Part shown: positions 36,303-47,408 of the stretch, piece after piece
How the letters are laid out: the number at the start of each line of letters is the position of its first letter
Position numbering within the stretch: the first letter of the stretch is position 1
Origin: Ignavibacteriales bacterium
GTDB taxonomy: Bacteria; Bacteroidota; Ignavibacteria; Ignavibacteriales; Ignavibacteriaceae
Length of the DNA: 64,000 nt
Assembly (NCBI GenBank): GCA_016707115.1
Contig: JADJIH010000001.1
Coordinates: 434,001 to 498,000 of the forward strand
Reading direction: 5' to 3'
Notes under the pieces: model-generated
The model's input: the letters and a program-made list of their open reading frames with translations, nothing else
What the model was told of the DNA's origin: nothing
Database searches by the model: none
Made by a program: the position numbers and the translations under genes

Positions 36303-37580
36303 TCACTTCTGCAAAATCATCTTTTTCATTTCTTGCTTTCCATCAAACTGAAAAGCATACAAATACACACCGCTTGATAATCCATCTGCAGTAAAATTTA
36401 TTTCGTGAATGCCGGCTTCAAGATATGATTGAACAAGAGTTCTTACTTTTTCACCAAAAATGTTATACACAATAAGTTTAGTATCTCCAGAACTTGGTAA
36501 TGCAAACTTGATTTTAGTTGACGGATTAAATGGATTAGGGTAATTCTGTTCGAGTGCAAAATATTCCGGAATAACTTTTTCATCTTCAACATCTGTTGGC
36601 GGAACACTTGCAAGAAAATAAGGATCAGCAATTGCTGTTTGATATGCAAGCAGGGAAGTTGGTGAAGAATTAATTCGCCAATCAGTGAACACCGTGCCTT
36701 CCGTTTTTGCTATATGAAACCACGTTGCTGCTTTAATTTGTGTGTAACCAAACTTTATCCAGGTTGAATATGCATCAGCTATCCATTGGCTTTTAGAACC
36801 GCCTTGCTCAACAGAAGCAAACTCACCAAGCATAATTGGTTTTCCGTAGGTTTTAAACTTTTGGTAAAGTGCGTTGTAAATATTAAAGAAACTTTGCCAT
36901 CCAGACCATGTTTGTGAAGTACCGAAATTGTATCCATCAAATCCAATCCAATCTACATAACTATCTCCCGGATAATATGCTTCCGGAACATTCCAGGGTT
37001 CGGACGGAGAACTTCCATTATTTGGGCACCATACCCAAACAACATTATTTACACTCTGTCCTTCAAAAATATCATGCACTCTTTGAAAAGCTGCTATAAA
37101 TCTTTCTGGGCCATCTGCTTTTGTGGGATCGCCAAAACCGTTTAATGTGCCGCCTCCGTTTAATGCACCGCCGTATGTGTACCAATCACCGTTAAACTCG
37201 TGGCCTAATCTTATAAAAAGTGGTTTGCCCCAATTCTTAACCTGGTTTGCATACACAGTAATGTAATTATCATACGATCCATTAATTATTGAGTTTAATG
37301 GATAAGGTGTGCCCGGCACTTGCGGCATCCAGGTTATGTGCGGAATTGCACCGTTTGCATCTATCTGATTGCACTTTGTTAACGGAAAATCCGGAACCTT
37401 GTTGCTCGGCCATCCGGTAAAGAACATTTCTATTGCAATATTTTTTCCTGCTAGTGTTTCAAAAGTTGATTGAGAATCATTTCCGGTGAATGCTGAGTGA
37501 TAGCATCCAGTTTCCGGAATTGGTACTTGTGCAAAAACAGCAAGTGAAAACAAAACTGATAACAATAATATTTTTTTCAT
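36303..37580 (-). CDS. GH26-like beta-mannanase with T9SS sorting domain
   Basis: Secreted glycoside hydrolase of 425 residues that probably cuts beta-1,4-mannan. The start is ATG 37580 and the signal peptide is LLLSVLFSLAVFAQ. GH26 acid/base in LFIRLGHEFNGDWYTYGG near residue 130; VDWIGFDGYNFG near 215; nucleophile in PIMLGEFASVEQ near 260. The C-terminus carries QNYPNPFNPSTKIKF and MKKMILQK, a T9SS type A sorting signal, so it acts outside the cell. No other mannan gene is adjacent; REP-like elements lie on both sides. Confidence 0.85.
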   Translation of the reverse strand: MKKILLLSVLFSLAVFAQVPIPETGCYHSAFTGNDSQSTFETLAGKNIAIEMFFTGWPSNKVPDFPLTKCNQIDANGAIPHITWMPQVPGTPYPLNSIINGSYDNYITVYANQVKNWGKPLFIRLGHEFNGDWYTYGGALNGGGTLNGFGDPTKADGPERFIAAFQRVHDIFEGQSVNNVVWVWCPNNGSSPSEPWNVPEAYYPGDSYVDWIGFDGYNFGTSQTWSGWQSFFNIYNALYQKFKTYGKPIMLGEFASVEQGGSKSQWIADAYSTWIKFGYTQIKAATWFHIAKTEGTVFTDWRINSSPTSLLAYQTAIADPYFLASVPPTDVEDEKVIPEYFALEQNYPNPFNPSTKIKFALPSSGDTKLIVYNIFGEKVRTLVQSYLEAGIHEINFTADGLSSGVYLYAFQFDGKQEMKKMILQK

Positions 37581-37753
37581 TTGATAACCTTTCATCAAAA
37601 ACTAATTATGCAACAATAAAGCCAGCTTTAAGCAAATCAATATCTGCGTTTTTACTTATTAAATCTATTTTCCTAAAAGTCTATTAAATCTTAGAAGTAA
37701 GTTAATTATTATAACAATAAAATATTCTTATCAGTTTCATAATTCAATTAAAA

Positions 37754-37789
37754 GTCATTGCGAGCCCGACTTGTCGGGAGAAGCAATCT
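37754..37789 (+). repeat. REP-like element GTCATTGCGAG...GAAGCAATCT, copy 2
   Basis: GTCATTGCGAG, then CCCGACTTGTCGGG (CCCGAC/GTCGGG hairpin), then AGAAGCAATCT. Its ends match the copy at 36183. A related CATTTCG...GAAATCT element follows at 37807-37830. Confidence 0.65.
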
Positions 37790-37834
37790 TTATAAATTGG
37801 ACTTTCCATTTCGAACGAAGAGAGAAATCTGTGT

Positions 37835-37860
37835 GTAGGGATCGGTCTCCCGACCGATCC
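37835..37860 (+). repeat. GTAGGG hairpin element
   Basis: GTAG, then GGATCGGTC (37839-37847), loop TCCC, GACCGATCC (37852-37860): a 9-bp perfect stem. It forms an inverted pair with the element at 37924. Confidence 0.65.
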
Positions 37861-37923
37861 GTTTGAGATATATTCAAAATAGAAATTACTTTATCATAGA
37901 TTATTAATAACTCAAAGTCCAAC

Positions 37924-37950
37924 GGAATGGACGGGAGTCCATTCCCTACA
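37924..37950 (-). repeat. GTAGGG hairpin element, inverted partner
   Basis: GGAATGGAC, loop GGGA, GTCCATTCC, then CTACA. On the minus strand it is TGTAG plus a 9-bp stem and TCCC loop, the same design as 37835 with compensating stem changes. Confidence 0.65.
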
Positions 37951-38023
37951 AAATTCTATTCGCATCTAACCTCAAATATTTTTAAGTTTCAATAAACAAA
38001 AATGTCTTTTGGGATTAAACCAA

Positions 38024-39571
38024 ATGAAACCAAAATATTTTCTTTTCCTCTGTTTTTCATTCTTAATTTTTAATTCTTCATTGTTAATTGGCACCGTAAG
38101 GTACGTAAGCAAAACCGGCACCAACACACCGCCTTACACAAGCTGGCAAACAGCCGCAGACAGCATACAAAAGTGTATTAACATTTGTGTAAATGGTGAT
38201 ACAGTTTATGTGGCTAACGGCGTTTACAAAGAAAACCTTGTAATAAACACAGCAATAAGTTTAATTGGCAGCAGTATGGATAGTACTGTTATTGAATTGC
38301 CAGGAATTTATCCAAATAATATAATTATCTCAAATGGAGTGCTACACCTGCATATATTTTCCTATGGCGGTTACCCTACATTTACAAGTAATATTGTGAT
38401 TGATGAGGGAGGAACGAGAAAAGGTGTTGATGCTTACACAAGTGGGTTGGCCATTGAAAATAATCTAATTATAAACTATCAGAATGAGGGAATTGCATTA
38501 TACTCAATGCCAGGTGATACGCAAAACGCTGTTAATAATCTTGTATCAAATATTCAGGGAGTATCATCATTTACAGGTGGAATAACAAAGTACTGGATAA
38601 AATTGTCAATGAAAACATATAAAGATGTATGTTAGTATTTTGGGAAAACAACAATCCGATCTGATTACAATCTTTTTGGAATGTAGAGCAATTAAATGAA
38701 TGGTCAACCATTTATAGGTGATAGTAATATAATTGCCAATCCAATGTTTGTAAACGACACTATCCCAACTGCAAATAGTGATTATGATTTTCATCTTCAG
38801 AAATATTCACCTGCAATAGATAAAGGTGATCCATCAATTCTTGATGTTGATGGAAGCAGAAGTGATATTGGTTTGTTTGGCGGTCCTTTAGGACAGAAAT
38901 ATACTTATCAGGATTTAGCACCAAAACCTCCGAGAAATTTAACTGCAACAATGGATTCAGGTCTTGTTCATCTAAAATGGAATAAGAATACAGAAGCAGA
39001 TCTTTTCCGTTACAGGGTTTATCGTGATACTGTTCCTGACTTTATTTATGATACAACAAAAATAATTGCAGTAATATCAGACACAACCTTTTATGATGAT
39101 CCTCCGCAGAAATTCATATCAGGCAATTACTATTACAAAATAACAGCAATAGACAGCGCATATCATCAATCACCAGCAAGTGAAGAAGCACACATAAACA
39201 TAACAGGAATACCGGAAGCACCGCCAATAGTTGTAGAGCATTACAATCTTTTACAGAATTACCCAAATCCGTTTAACCCAAGTACAACAATTCCATACAG
39301 GTTAAAAGCACCGGGATATGTAAAAGTAATGGTTTACAATCTGCTTGGAGAACAGGTAAAAGTACTTGTAAACAAATATCAGAGTGCAGGATATTATGAA
39401 GTGTTATTCCATCCTACCGCAACAGAACGCCAAAGTGCAGAAGGCAAGATAGAATTTGAAACAGGCTATGGAGATATTGTAAGCGGAATCTATCTTTACC
39501 GAATTGAAGTAATCGGAGAAGGCAACATTCCCGTTTTTACAGATATGAAAAAGATGTTGCTTGTGAAGTAA
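38024..39571 (+). pseudogene. right-handed-repeat T9SS protein, tandem copy 1 (frameshifted, internal deletion)
   Basis: Exported protein with signal peptide FLFLCFSFLIFNSSLLIG, a parallel beta-helix-like repeat part (YGGYPTFTSNIVIDEGG, SGLAIENNLIINYQNEGIA), a fibronectin-like part, and a T9SS sorting tail (LLQNYPNPFNPSTTIPY, DMKKMLLVK). Against copy 2 it lacks about 80 residues after ISLIGSSMDSTVIE. Several indels near 38590-38700 break the frame (first part ends KTYKDVC; the second resumes at 38696, MNGQPFIGDS). The gene is decayed. Confidence 0.8.
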
Positions 39572-39581
39572 TTTTTCCTAA

Positions 39582-39707
39582 CTCCTCCCCTTAGCCAAAG
39601 GGAGTACCTGAACGAAGTGAAGGGGAGGGATTTGCTTGAAACTTTTTATAAAGTGAATCCCCCGTCATTCCTTCGGAATGCCACCCCCTTTATTAAAGGG
39701 GGACTTT
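39582..39707. repeat. two palindromic repeat elements between tandem paralogues
   Basis: Element one (39582-39630) opens CTCCTCCCCTTAGCC and closes GAAGGGGAGGG. Element two (39656-39707) opens AATCCCCCGTCATT and holds CCCCCTTTATTAAAGGGGG, an 8-bp stem at 39684-39702. Both look like scattered non-coding repeats. Confidence 0.55.
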
Positions 39708-39783
39708 TAAAAATAACTCTCGCTTCTCGCATAATTTCTTTTTAAGTTTCAATAAACAAAAATGTCTTTTGGGATTAAACCAA

Positions 39784-41603
39784 ATGAAACCAAAATATTT
39801 CCTTTTCTTTCTGTCTTTCATTCTTAATTTTTAATTCTTCATTGTTAATTGGAACAATCCGTTACGTAAGCAAAACCGGCACAAGCACACCACCATACAC
39901 AAGCTGGCAAACCGCCGCAGACAGCATACAAAAGTGCATTAACATTTGTGTTGATGGTGATACTGTTTATGTTGCGAATGAGTGTTTATGTTGAACAAGT
40001 CATTGTAAATAAATCAATCTCTTTAATTGGGATGAGCATGGACAGTGTAATTATTGATGGGGCAAATGCTGTTCCTTTAAGCATTGTAGAATTTTCTGCT
40101 AATGCAAAAATGGAGAACTTTACAGTTTTGGGAAATGGAACAATTGCACCCGCAGGAATACATACTTTTAACGCTAATATTATAGTGAGAAATTGTAAAG
40201 TAACTAATGTAAAATATGGAATATCCATCAATCGTTCTACTTCTCTGGTTGAGAATTGTTTCATAACAAATTGTTATGAGACTGGAATAGATGATGAATG
40301 TGGGCCAGATACTTGTCACTCTGTTTATTCAGATAATTTAATATTGACCTATAATGCTTCAACAGCAGTATACTTTTCTTATGGCGGTTACCCCACATTT
40401 ACAAGTAATATTGTAATTGATGAGGGAGGAACTAGAATAGGTGTTGATGCTTACACAAGTGGGTTGGCCATTGAAAATAATCTAATTATAAACTATCAGA
40501 ATGAGGGAATTGCATTATACTCAATGCCAGGTGATACGCAAAACGCTGTTAATAATCTTGTATCAAATATTCCGGGAGTATCATCATTTACTGGTGGAAT
40601 AACAACAGGTACTGGATATCAAACTGTTCTTGAAAACAATGTTCTAAAAGAATGTAGTGTTGGTATTTTTAGGAACAACACAACAATCGTTCGATCTGAT
40701 TATAATCTTTTTTGGAAAGTTCAGCAATTAATGAATGGTCAACCATTTGTAGGAGATAGTAATATAGTCGCAGATCCAATGTTTGTAAACGACACAATTC
40801 CAACTGCAAATGGTAGCTATGATTTTCATCTTCAGAAATATTCACCTGCAATAGATAAAGGTGATCCATCAATTCTTGATGTTGATGGAAGCAGAAGTGA
40901 TATTGGTATGTTTGGTGGTCCTTTAGGACAGAAATATACTTACCAGGATTTAGCACCAAAACCACCGAGAAATTTAACTGCATCAATGGATTCTGGTCTT
41001 GTTCATCTTAAATGGAACAAGAACACAGAAGCAGATCTTTTCCGTTACAGAGTTTATCGTGATACTGTTCCGGACTTTATTTATGACACAACAAAAATAA
41101 TTGCAGTATTATCAGACACAGTTTTTTATGATGATCCTCCGCAGAAATTTATTTCAGGCAATTACTATTACAAAATAACAGCAATAGACAGTGCATATCA
41201 TCAATCACCTGCAAGTGAAGAAGCACACATAAACATAACAGGAATACCGGAAGCACCTCCAATAGTTGTAGAGCATTATAATCTTTTACAGAATTACCCA
41301 AATCCATTTAATCCAAGTACAACAATTCCATACAGGTTAAAAGCACCGGGATATGTAAAAGTAATGGTTTACAATCTACTTGGAGAACAGGTAAAAGTAC
41401 TTGTAAACAAATATCAGAGTGCAGGATATTACGAAGTGTTATTCCATCCAACCGCAACAGAACGCCAAAGTGCAGAAGGCAAGATAGAATTTGAAACAGG
41501 CTATGGAGATATTGTAAGCGGAATCTATCTTTACCGAATCGAAGTAATCGGAGAAGGCAACATTCCCGTTTTTACAGATATGAAAAAGATGATGCTTGGT
41601 TAA
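39784..41603 (+). pseudogene. right-handed-repeat T9SS protein, tandem copy 2 (5' frameshifts)
   Basis: Paralogue of the 38024 gene. From about 39987 the frame is open to the T9SS tail (EHYNLLQNYPNPFNPST). The N-terminus at 39784 (MKPKYFLFF) runs into a TAA after 16 codons because of an indel in the signal-peptide region. A second one-base insertion near 39979 (GAATGAGTG against GAATG-GTG) breaks the frame again. An annotated start at 39948 would be artificial. It includes the extra segment ANAKMENFTVLGNGT that copy 1 has lost. Real decay or sequencing error could explain it. Confidence 0.8.
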
Positions 41604-41783
41604 ATAATAATCTATTAAGACCAAAATGCTTTTATATCAATGTTAAATGGCTCACGGAATGGTCTGAGACAGCGTCCTTCGAGAATCAATTGAACATTTA
41701 ACATTTTAAAAAGTTGTGCATTCTGCGTGTATTTTTCTATTTTTCGGGCGTCATTTATAAATAATCATAATCAGGAGTCAGTT

Positions 41784-42701
41784 TTGGGTTTACTAGTTGT
41801 AGGTTCACTCGGTTTAGACACAGTTGAAACACCATTTGATAAAGTGGAAGATGCTTTAGGCGGATCAGCAACTTACATTTCACTCGCCGCAAGTTATTTC
41901 GGCGGTCCTGTGGAGTTAGTTGGTGTGGTCGGCAGTGATTTTCCAAAAGAGTATATTAAAATTATGCAGGATCATAATGTTGATGTTGAAGGTTTGCAGA
42001 TTGTTGAAGGCGGAAAAACTTTTAAGTGGTCGGGCAAATATCATTATGATTTGAATGTGCGTGATACACTTTTAACCGAGTTAAATGTTTTTCAGGATTT
42101 TAATCCTGTTATTCCTGATAATTTTAAAAAATCAAAATACATTTGTCTTGGTAATATCGATCCTGTTCTTCAATCAAAAGTATTGGATCAGATGGAAGAT
42201 CCACAGTTTATTGTTTGCGATACTATGAACTTCTGGATTGAAGGAAAGAAAGATGAATTGTTTCAGTTATTACCAAGAGTAGATGTTTTGATTATAAATG
42301 ACAGCGAAGCAAGATTGCTTGCACACGAACCAAATTTAATTCGTGCCGCAAGAAAGATAAGAGAAATGGGTCCTAAAATTCTTATCATAAAAAAAGGCGA
42401 GCACGGCGCACTTTTATTTGTAGATGATATTGTATTCTCTGCACCGGCTTATCCAATGGAAACAATTTATGATCCGACAGGTGCGGGTGATTCTTTTGCC
42501 GGCGGATTTACAGGTTACTTATATAAGACTCGCGATCTTTCTCCTGATAGTTTAAAGCGTGCGGTTATTTACGGAAGCACAATGGCTTCTTTCTGTGTTG
42601 AAAAATTCAGTACGAAAGGATTAGAAGATTTATCTTATTTACAGATATCGGATCGTTACAGAGAATTTATGATGCTTTCAAGATTTGATGAACAAGAGTA
42701 G
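41784..42701 (+). CDS. PfkB-family sugar kinase
   Basis: Ribokinase-like kinase of 305 residues. CAGGAG at 41773 with 6 bases spacing selects TTG 41784 over the longer frame. N-terminal VVGSLGLDTVETPFDKVEDALGGSATY is the substrate-binding PfkB signature. C-terminal YDPTGAGDSFAGGFTGYL holds the catalytic Asp and anion hole. The substrate is not known. It precedes mtnA on the same strand, so a role tied to methylthioribose/ribose salvage is plausible but inferred. Confidence 0.88.
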   Translation: MGLLVVGSLGLDTVETPFDKVEDALGGSATYISLAASYFGGPVELVGVVGSDFPKEYIKIMQDHNVDVEGLQIVEGGKTFKWSGKYHYDLNVRDTLLTELNVFQDFNPVIPDNFKKSKYICLGNIDPVLQSKVLDQMEDPQFIVCDTMNFWIEGKKDELFQLLPRVDVLIINDSEARLLAHEPNLIRAARKIREMGPKILIIKKGEHGALLFVDDIVFSAPAYPMETIYDPTGAGDSFAGGFTGYLYKTRDLSPDSLKRAVIYGSTMASFCVEKFSTKGLEDLSYLQISDRYREFMMLSRFDEQE

Positions 42702-42877
42702 GGGGAAAATAATAATATTTTATTTTTTTCCCCGGGAAAGCAGGGGAGAGGGAGTTAATTTTAAAAAGATTTTGGTTTTTTGGGGGAATAAATTTTCATA
42801 AAAACAACAAGAATAGTTATTACTCAATAAAATTTATAGAAGATCATCTTTCATTTTTAGATCAAACAAAACTTCCT

Positions 42878-43816
42878 TTGCAGGAGGTTTATGTTGATAC
42901 AGATGATTATGAACGAATCGCCGCGGCAATCGAGAGGCTGGAATTGCGCGGCGCTCCGTTAATTGGAATATCTGCTGCGTTTGCATTAGCATTATCATTT
43001 AAAAATGTTTCATCAAATCATTCAGAGCATTTTAACAAAGTTTATAAAAGATTAGCATCAACAAGACCAACTGCTGTTAATCTTTTTTATGCTCTGGACA
43101 GAATGAAAAAAGTTTTTCAAACGATCACTGATTTTTCTAAAACATATCAAACCTTACTTGATGAAGCGGTTGCCATTTACAATTTTGAAGAACATTGTTC
43201 TAATAAAATGGCAGAACATGGTTTTAATATCTTTACAAAAAAATCTAACATCTTAACCCATTGCAATACTGGCGCATTAGCAACCGCAGGATTTGGAACT
43301 GCTTTCGCAGTAATCAAAAAAGCATTTGATGAAGGATATGTAAATCACGTTTACGCTGATGAAACAAGACCGCTTTTGCAAGGATTGCGTTTAACTTCCT
43401 ACGAACTTGAGAAAAATGGAATTCCATTTTCTGTTCAAACAGATTCTATGGCAGCAGTTTTAATGCAGCAAGGCAAAGTTGATCTTGTTATAACAGGCGC
43501 TGATAGAATTGCACTTAACGGAGATAGTGCAAACAAAGTCGGAACATATAATCTTGCTGTACTTTGTAATTATCATAACATTCCGTTTTACATTGCTGCG
43601 CCAACAACAACTATAGATAGAAAAATTCCGACTGGAGCTGATATTGAAATTGAATACAGAAACAGTTCTGAAATCTTATCAATAAACGGCAATCAAATTG
43701 CAAATCCAAACATCAAAACATTTTCTCCCGCTTTTGATGTAACTCCATCTCACTTGATTAAGGGCATAATCACTGAGGAAGATATTTATTTCTTCCCATA
43801 TAATTTTATAAGATGA
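42878..43816 (+). CDS. mtnA: S-methyl-5-thioribose-1-phosphate isomerase
   Basis: Converts methylthioribose-1-phosphate to methylthioribulose-1-phosphate in methionine salvage. Seen: ERLELRGAPLIGISAAFAL, the catalytic Cys loop ILTHCNTGALATAGFGTA, DETRPLLQG, and the catalytic Asp in VITGADRIALNGDSANKVGTY. Homology clearly extends left of the TTG used here (SIKFIEDHLSFLDQTKLP in frame from 42824). The frame is open back to 42713 but has no ATG, GTG or TTG, so the true start is unclear: a rare start or an undetected indel. The stop overlaps recO by ATGA. Confidence 0.88.
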   Translation: MQEVYVDTDDYERIAAAIERLELRGAPLIGISAAFALALSFKNVSSNHSEHFNKVYKRLASTRPTAVNLFYALDRMKKVFQTITDFSKTYQTLLDEAVAIYNFEEHCSNKMAEHGFNIFTKKSNILTHCNTGALATAGFGTAFAVIKKAFDEGYVNHVYADETRPLLQGLRLTSYELEKNGIPFSVQTDSMAAVLMQQGKVDLVITGADRIALNGDSANKVGTYNLAVLCNYHNIPFYIAAPTTTIDRKIPTGADIEIEYRNSSEILSINGNQIANPNIKTFSPAFDVTPSHLIKGIITEEDIYFFPYNFIR

Positions 43817-44553
43817 GCGATATAATTAAAACGGAAGCAGTTGTGCTTTCAAAACTTAATTATGGAGACACAAGCAGCATTGTAACGCTTTATACAGAAT
43901 CTGATGGAAAACTTTCTGCAATTATAAAAGGCGGGCGCGGACCAAAATCCAAAAGTGGAAAAATTATTGATCCGCTTAATCATCTTCAGATTATCTTCTA
44001 TAAAAAAAACACCAGAGATGTTCAGATACTCTCTGATGCTAATCTCATCTCACATTTTGTTAATATTAAAGAAGATCTTGATGATACAAAATATAGTTTT
44101 GCAATTATAGAACTAGTTAAAAATCTTACAGTAGAACTCGAAGCCAATGCCAAACTATTTAAAGGACTAATAAAAATCCTAAATATGATTAATGACAAGA
44201 AAGAGGCTTCTACATTTTTATACGGCAGATTTTTGCTTTTCTTTTTATCAGAACTTGGTTATGAGTTATCGATTGATAAATGTTCCATTTGCGGAAATGA
44301 TGTAGTTGCTAAAAAATCTTTGGGGTTTGATTACAACACAGGATTTGTCTGTTCAGATTGTTTTGAATCACACTCCGGTCTTGAAAATGTATCTGCGGAA
44401 CTTTTTGAGTTAATCTTTTGTCTAAAAACCAATAGATTAACAGAAAAATTTAGTGTTGATTTGATGGACAGGTTTAATTTATTATTGGAACGTTATCTGA
44501 AATTTCATGTTAGTGACTTTAAAGGAATTCAATCATTTCAAATTTATAGGTAG
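43813..44553 (+). CDS. recO: DNA repair protein RecO
   Basis: RecFOR-pathway protein that loads RecA on SSB-coated DNA; 246 residues. An N-terminal OB fold (TEAVVLSKLNYGDTSSIV, LSAIIKGGRG) is followed by a helical part and a zinc site: CSICGND near residue 155 and CSDCF near 178. The ATG overlaps the mtnA stop, so translation is coupled. Normal length. Confidence 0.92.
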   Translation: MSDIIKTEAVVLSKLNYGDTSSIVTLYTESDGKLSAIIKGGRGPKSKSGKIIDPLNHLQIIFYKKNTRDVQILSDANLISHFVNIKEDLDDTKYSFAIIELVKNLTVELEANAKLFKGLIKILNMINDKKEASTFLYGRFLLFFLSELGYELSIDKCSICGNDVVAKKSLGFDYNTGFVCSDCFESHSGLENVSAELFELIFCLKTNRLTEKFSVDLMDRFNLLLERYLKFHVSDFKGIQSFQIYR

Positions 44554-44630
44554 AGGAACTATCGAACAAAGCGATACCAATGATCAAAAAGTGAATCTAA
44601 TTATAAACAAAAAAAATTCGGAGAATAAAA

Positions 44631-46119
44631 ATGAAAGTTAAAGGCATTTTGGGAGCAGTTGCTCTGGTAGCAGTTGGTGTGCTTTTCGGTGCTTTACTCG
44701 TTTCAGGTTTTGGATTGGTAAGACCGGGATGGGCAGATATAAATCTAGGTGCATCAAATCCGCCGGTTAATCTGGATGCTGACGCTACATCTTTTTCAAA
44801 AGCATTTATTGAGGTTGCAGAAAAAGTAACTCCGGCAATCGTACAAATAAATGTGGTTGCCGAAAGAGAAAACCCGCATCAGGATTTTTTCTTCTTTCCA
44901 TTTGATGACAAACTACCTAAAGAACAGCAAGGTTCCGGAAGCGGAATTATTATTTCTGATGACGGATATATCTTAACAAATAATCACGTTGTAGAAAAAG
45001 CTTCTAAGGTAACTGTAGGATTATCAGATAGAAGATCATTTACTGCAAAAGTTGTTGGTACAGATCCATTGACTGATCTTGCAGTTATAAAAATTGATGC
45101 TGAAAATCTTACCTCTGCTTACCTTGGTGATTCTGATAATCTTAAAAGTAGGGCAGTGGGTAATGGCAATAGGAAATCCTCTTTCACTTTCATCCACAGT
45201 TACTGCAGGAATTGTAAGTGCGATTGGCAGAGGTCAGCTTGGTTTGATTCGTGATAGTTATGGTGTTGAAAATTTCATTCAGACTGACGCTGTAATTAAT
45301 CCAGGTAACAGCGGCGGTGCAATGGTTGATCTTTCGGGAGCAGTTGTCGGAATAAATTCAGCGATAGCAACACAGGGAACAGGAACATATATCGGTTATG
45401 GTTTTGCTATCCCGATCAATCTAGCAAAAAATGTTGCAAAAGAAATTATAGCATTCGGAAAAGTTAATCGTGGTTACATTGGTGTAAACATTGGTGAGGT
45501 TAATGATGCTCTTGCAAAATCAGTTGGATTGGATAAACCTCGCGGAATTATCATACAGAATATAGTAGAAGGTGGCGCAGCTTCTGAAACAGATTTGAAA
45601 TCTGGTGATATAATTCTTTCAATTGATGGCAGAGAAGTTAACCAGCCAAATGAGTTGCAAAGTTATGTTGCCTCAAAATCTGCAGGTACAACAATCAATC
45701 TTAAAATATTTAGAGATGGAAAAGAAATAGATCGTAAAATAACTCTTAAAGCACGCGATGAAGATTCCACTACTAAACCTGTAATGAAAAAAGATGAAGA
45801 AGGATCAAAGAAAGATTCTAAATCCAGCACAATAAGTTTTGAAAGCATCGGAATGACGGTTAAAAACTTAAGTGATAAGGATAAGGAAAGCTTCAACGTT
45901 AATTCCGGAATCCTAATTTCTAAAGTTGAAAGTTTCAGTAAGGCTGAAGACCAGCGTTTAGGCAGCGGTTTAATTATAGTAGAAGCTGATAAGAAAAAAG
46001 TTAGTGATGTTTCAGCTTTCGAAAAGATCGTTGATAGTAAAAAAGGTAAAGCTGTTTTGTTAAAAGTCCAAGATAAAGATGGTAATTCGAGATTTGTTGG
46101 GTTAGAAATTCCCGAGTAA
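44631..46119 (+). CDS. periplasmic HtrA/Deg serine protease (frameshift in A-run)
   Basis: Envelope quality-control protease. A signal-anchor ([19 protein letters not shown]) precedes the trypsin-like domain with His in [11 protein letters not shown], Asp in [12 protein letters not shown] and Ser in [13 protein letters not shown]. Two PDZ domains follow ([29 protein letters not shown]). The frame is broken at AAAA 45144-45147: three A would give [13 protein letters not shown] and restore one 496-residue protein. Two overlapping open frames (44631-45254 and 45094-46119) result. Both halves are well conserved, so a sequencing indel is likely. Confidence 0.92.
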
Positions 46120-46140
46120 CTTAAATGTAATATTTTGATG

Positions 46141-46169
46141 AAACGCCCGTTTATTCGGGCGTTTTTTTT
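46141..46169 (+). terminator. terminator after htrA
   Basis: AAACGCCCG (46141-46149), loop TTTATT, CGGGCGTTT (46156-46164), then a T-run. A textbook intrinsic terminator that separates htrA from aroC. Confidence 0.9.
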
Positions 46170-46196
46170 ATATTTGCTAAAAGCATCGGAGAGTTA

Positions 46197-47406
46197 ATGA
46201 TAAGATTTCTTACTGCAGGTGAATCTCACGGCAAAGCTTTAACGACTATTGTAGATGGTTTTCCATCAAACTTAAAAATATCTGAAAGCTATATTAACCA
46301 ACAGTTAAAACGCAGGCAGTTTGGCTATGGCCGCGGCTTACGTATGAGGATTGAGACTGATAAGGCTGAGATATTATCAGGGGTGAGATTTGGTAAGACT
46401 CTCGGCTCACCAATTTCAATGCTGATCAGAAATGCAGATTGGGAAAATTGGCAAACTTTGATGTCTGTTGATTCAATAAATAAGAAAACTCAGAAAATTT
46501 CAATTCCACGTCCTGGTCACGCAGATTTGGTGGGAGTTTCAAAGTATAATTTTAATGATATAAGAAATTCGATTGAAAGATCATCGGCAAGAGAAACTGC
46601 TGCTCGTGTTGCTGCAGGAACAATAGCCAGAAAACTGCTCGAAGAATTTGGAATTACGATTGGCAGTTATGTTGAAAGTATCGGAGGAATTTATCCGGAA
46701 AATAATTTCGCTGAAAAGCTTTTTAATAATTCAATTCCATTAAATTTTTCTGCACAATCGATTTCTGATAAATCTGATAAAAGTTCTGTTCGAGTCTTGG
46801 AATCTGAGCAGGAAGAAAAAATTATTCGTAAAATTAAATCAGCAAAGAAAAATGGTGATACGCTCGGAGGAACATTTTTAACTGTTGCCACCGGAGTTCC
46901 AGTCGGTCTTGGCAGTTTTATAAATTATGACACAAAGTTAGATGCTGATATTGCTCATTCAATTATGTCAATCAATGCAGTTAAAGCAGTTGAAATTGGT
47001 GAAGGATTTTTATTAGCTGAAAAGTTTGGATCTGAATCACACGATGAAATTGTGATGAAAAAGGATTTTATCCAGAAAAACTAATCGTGCCGGTGGAATT
47101 GAGGGCGGTGTTTCCACGGGTTTACCAATTATAGTTCGTGCTGCAATGAAACCAATTGCCACATTGATGTCTCCAATAGAGAGTGTAAATTTATCAACAA
47201 TGAAAAAAGTAGATGCAAGACGTGAACGAAGTGATTTTGTTGCTGTTCCTGCCTGTGCAGTAATTGCAGAATCAATGCTTGCCTGGTCTATTGCGAAATT
47301 CTTTTTACAGAAATTTGGCGGAGACTCATTAGAAGAACTTAAAGACAATTACACAACATATAACAAAAAGTTATTTGGCAGAATTAAAAACAATTTTAAG
47401 AGCTGA
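46197..47406 (+). CDS. aroC: chorismate synthase (frameshift in A-run)
   Basis: Last shikimate-pathway step, EPSP to chorismate with reduced FMN. The N-terminal part has FLTAGESHGKALTTIVDGF, RRQFGYGRG-type and PRPGHADLVG. The second part has KPIATLMSP and RSDFVAVPACAVIAES. The frame breaks at AAAAA 47076-47080: with four A it reads FIQKTNRAGGIEGGVSTG and gives one protein of about 403 residues. The break leaves open frames 46197-47084 and 47146-47406. It is probably intact in the organism. Confidence 0.93.
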
Positions 47407-47408
47407 TA

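Larger units (their letters stand above)
37581..38023. other. intergenic region rich in REP-like elements
   Basis: No gene. It holds four short palindromic elements (separately listed) and the first copy of a 60-base sequence (37981-38040) that recurs without change at 39741-39800 ahead of the tandem paralogue. Confidence 0.6.
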
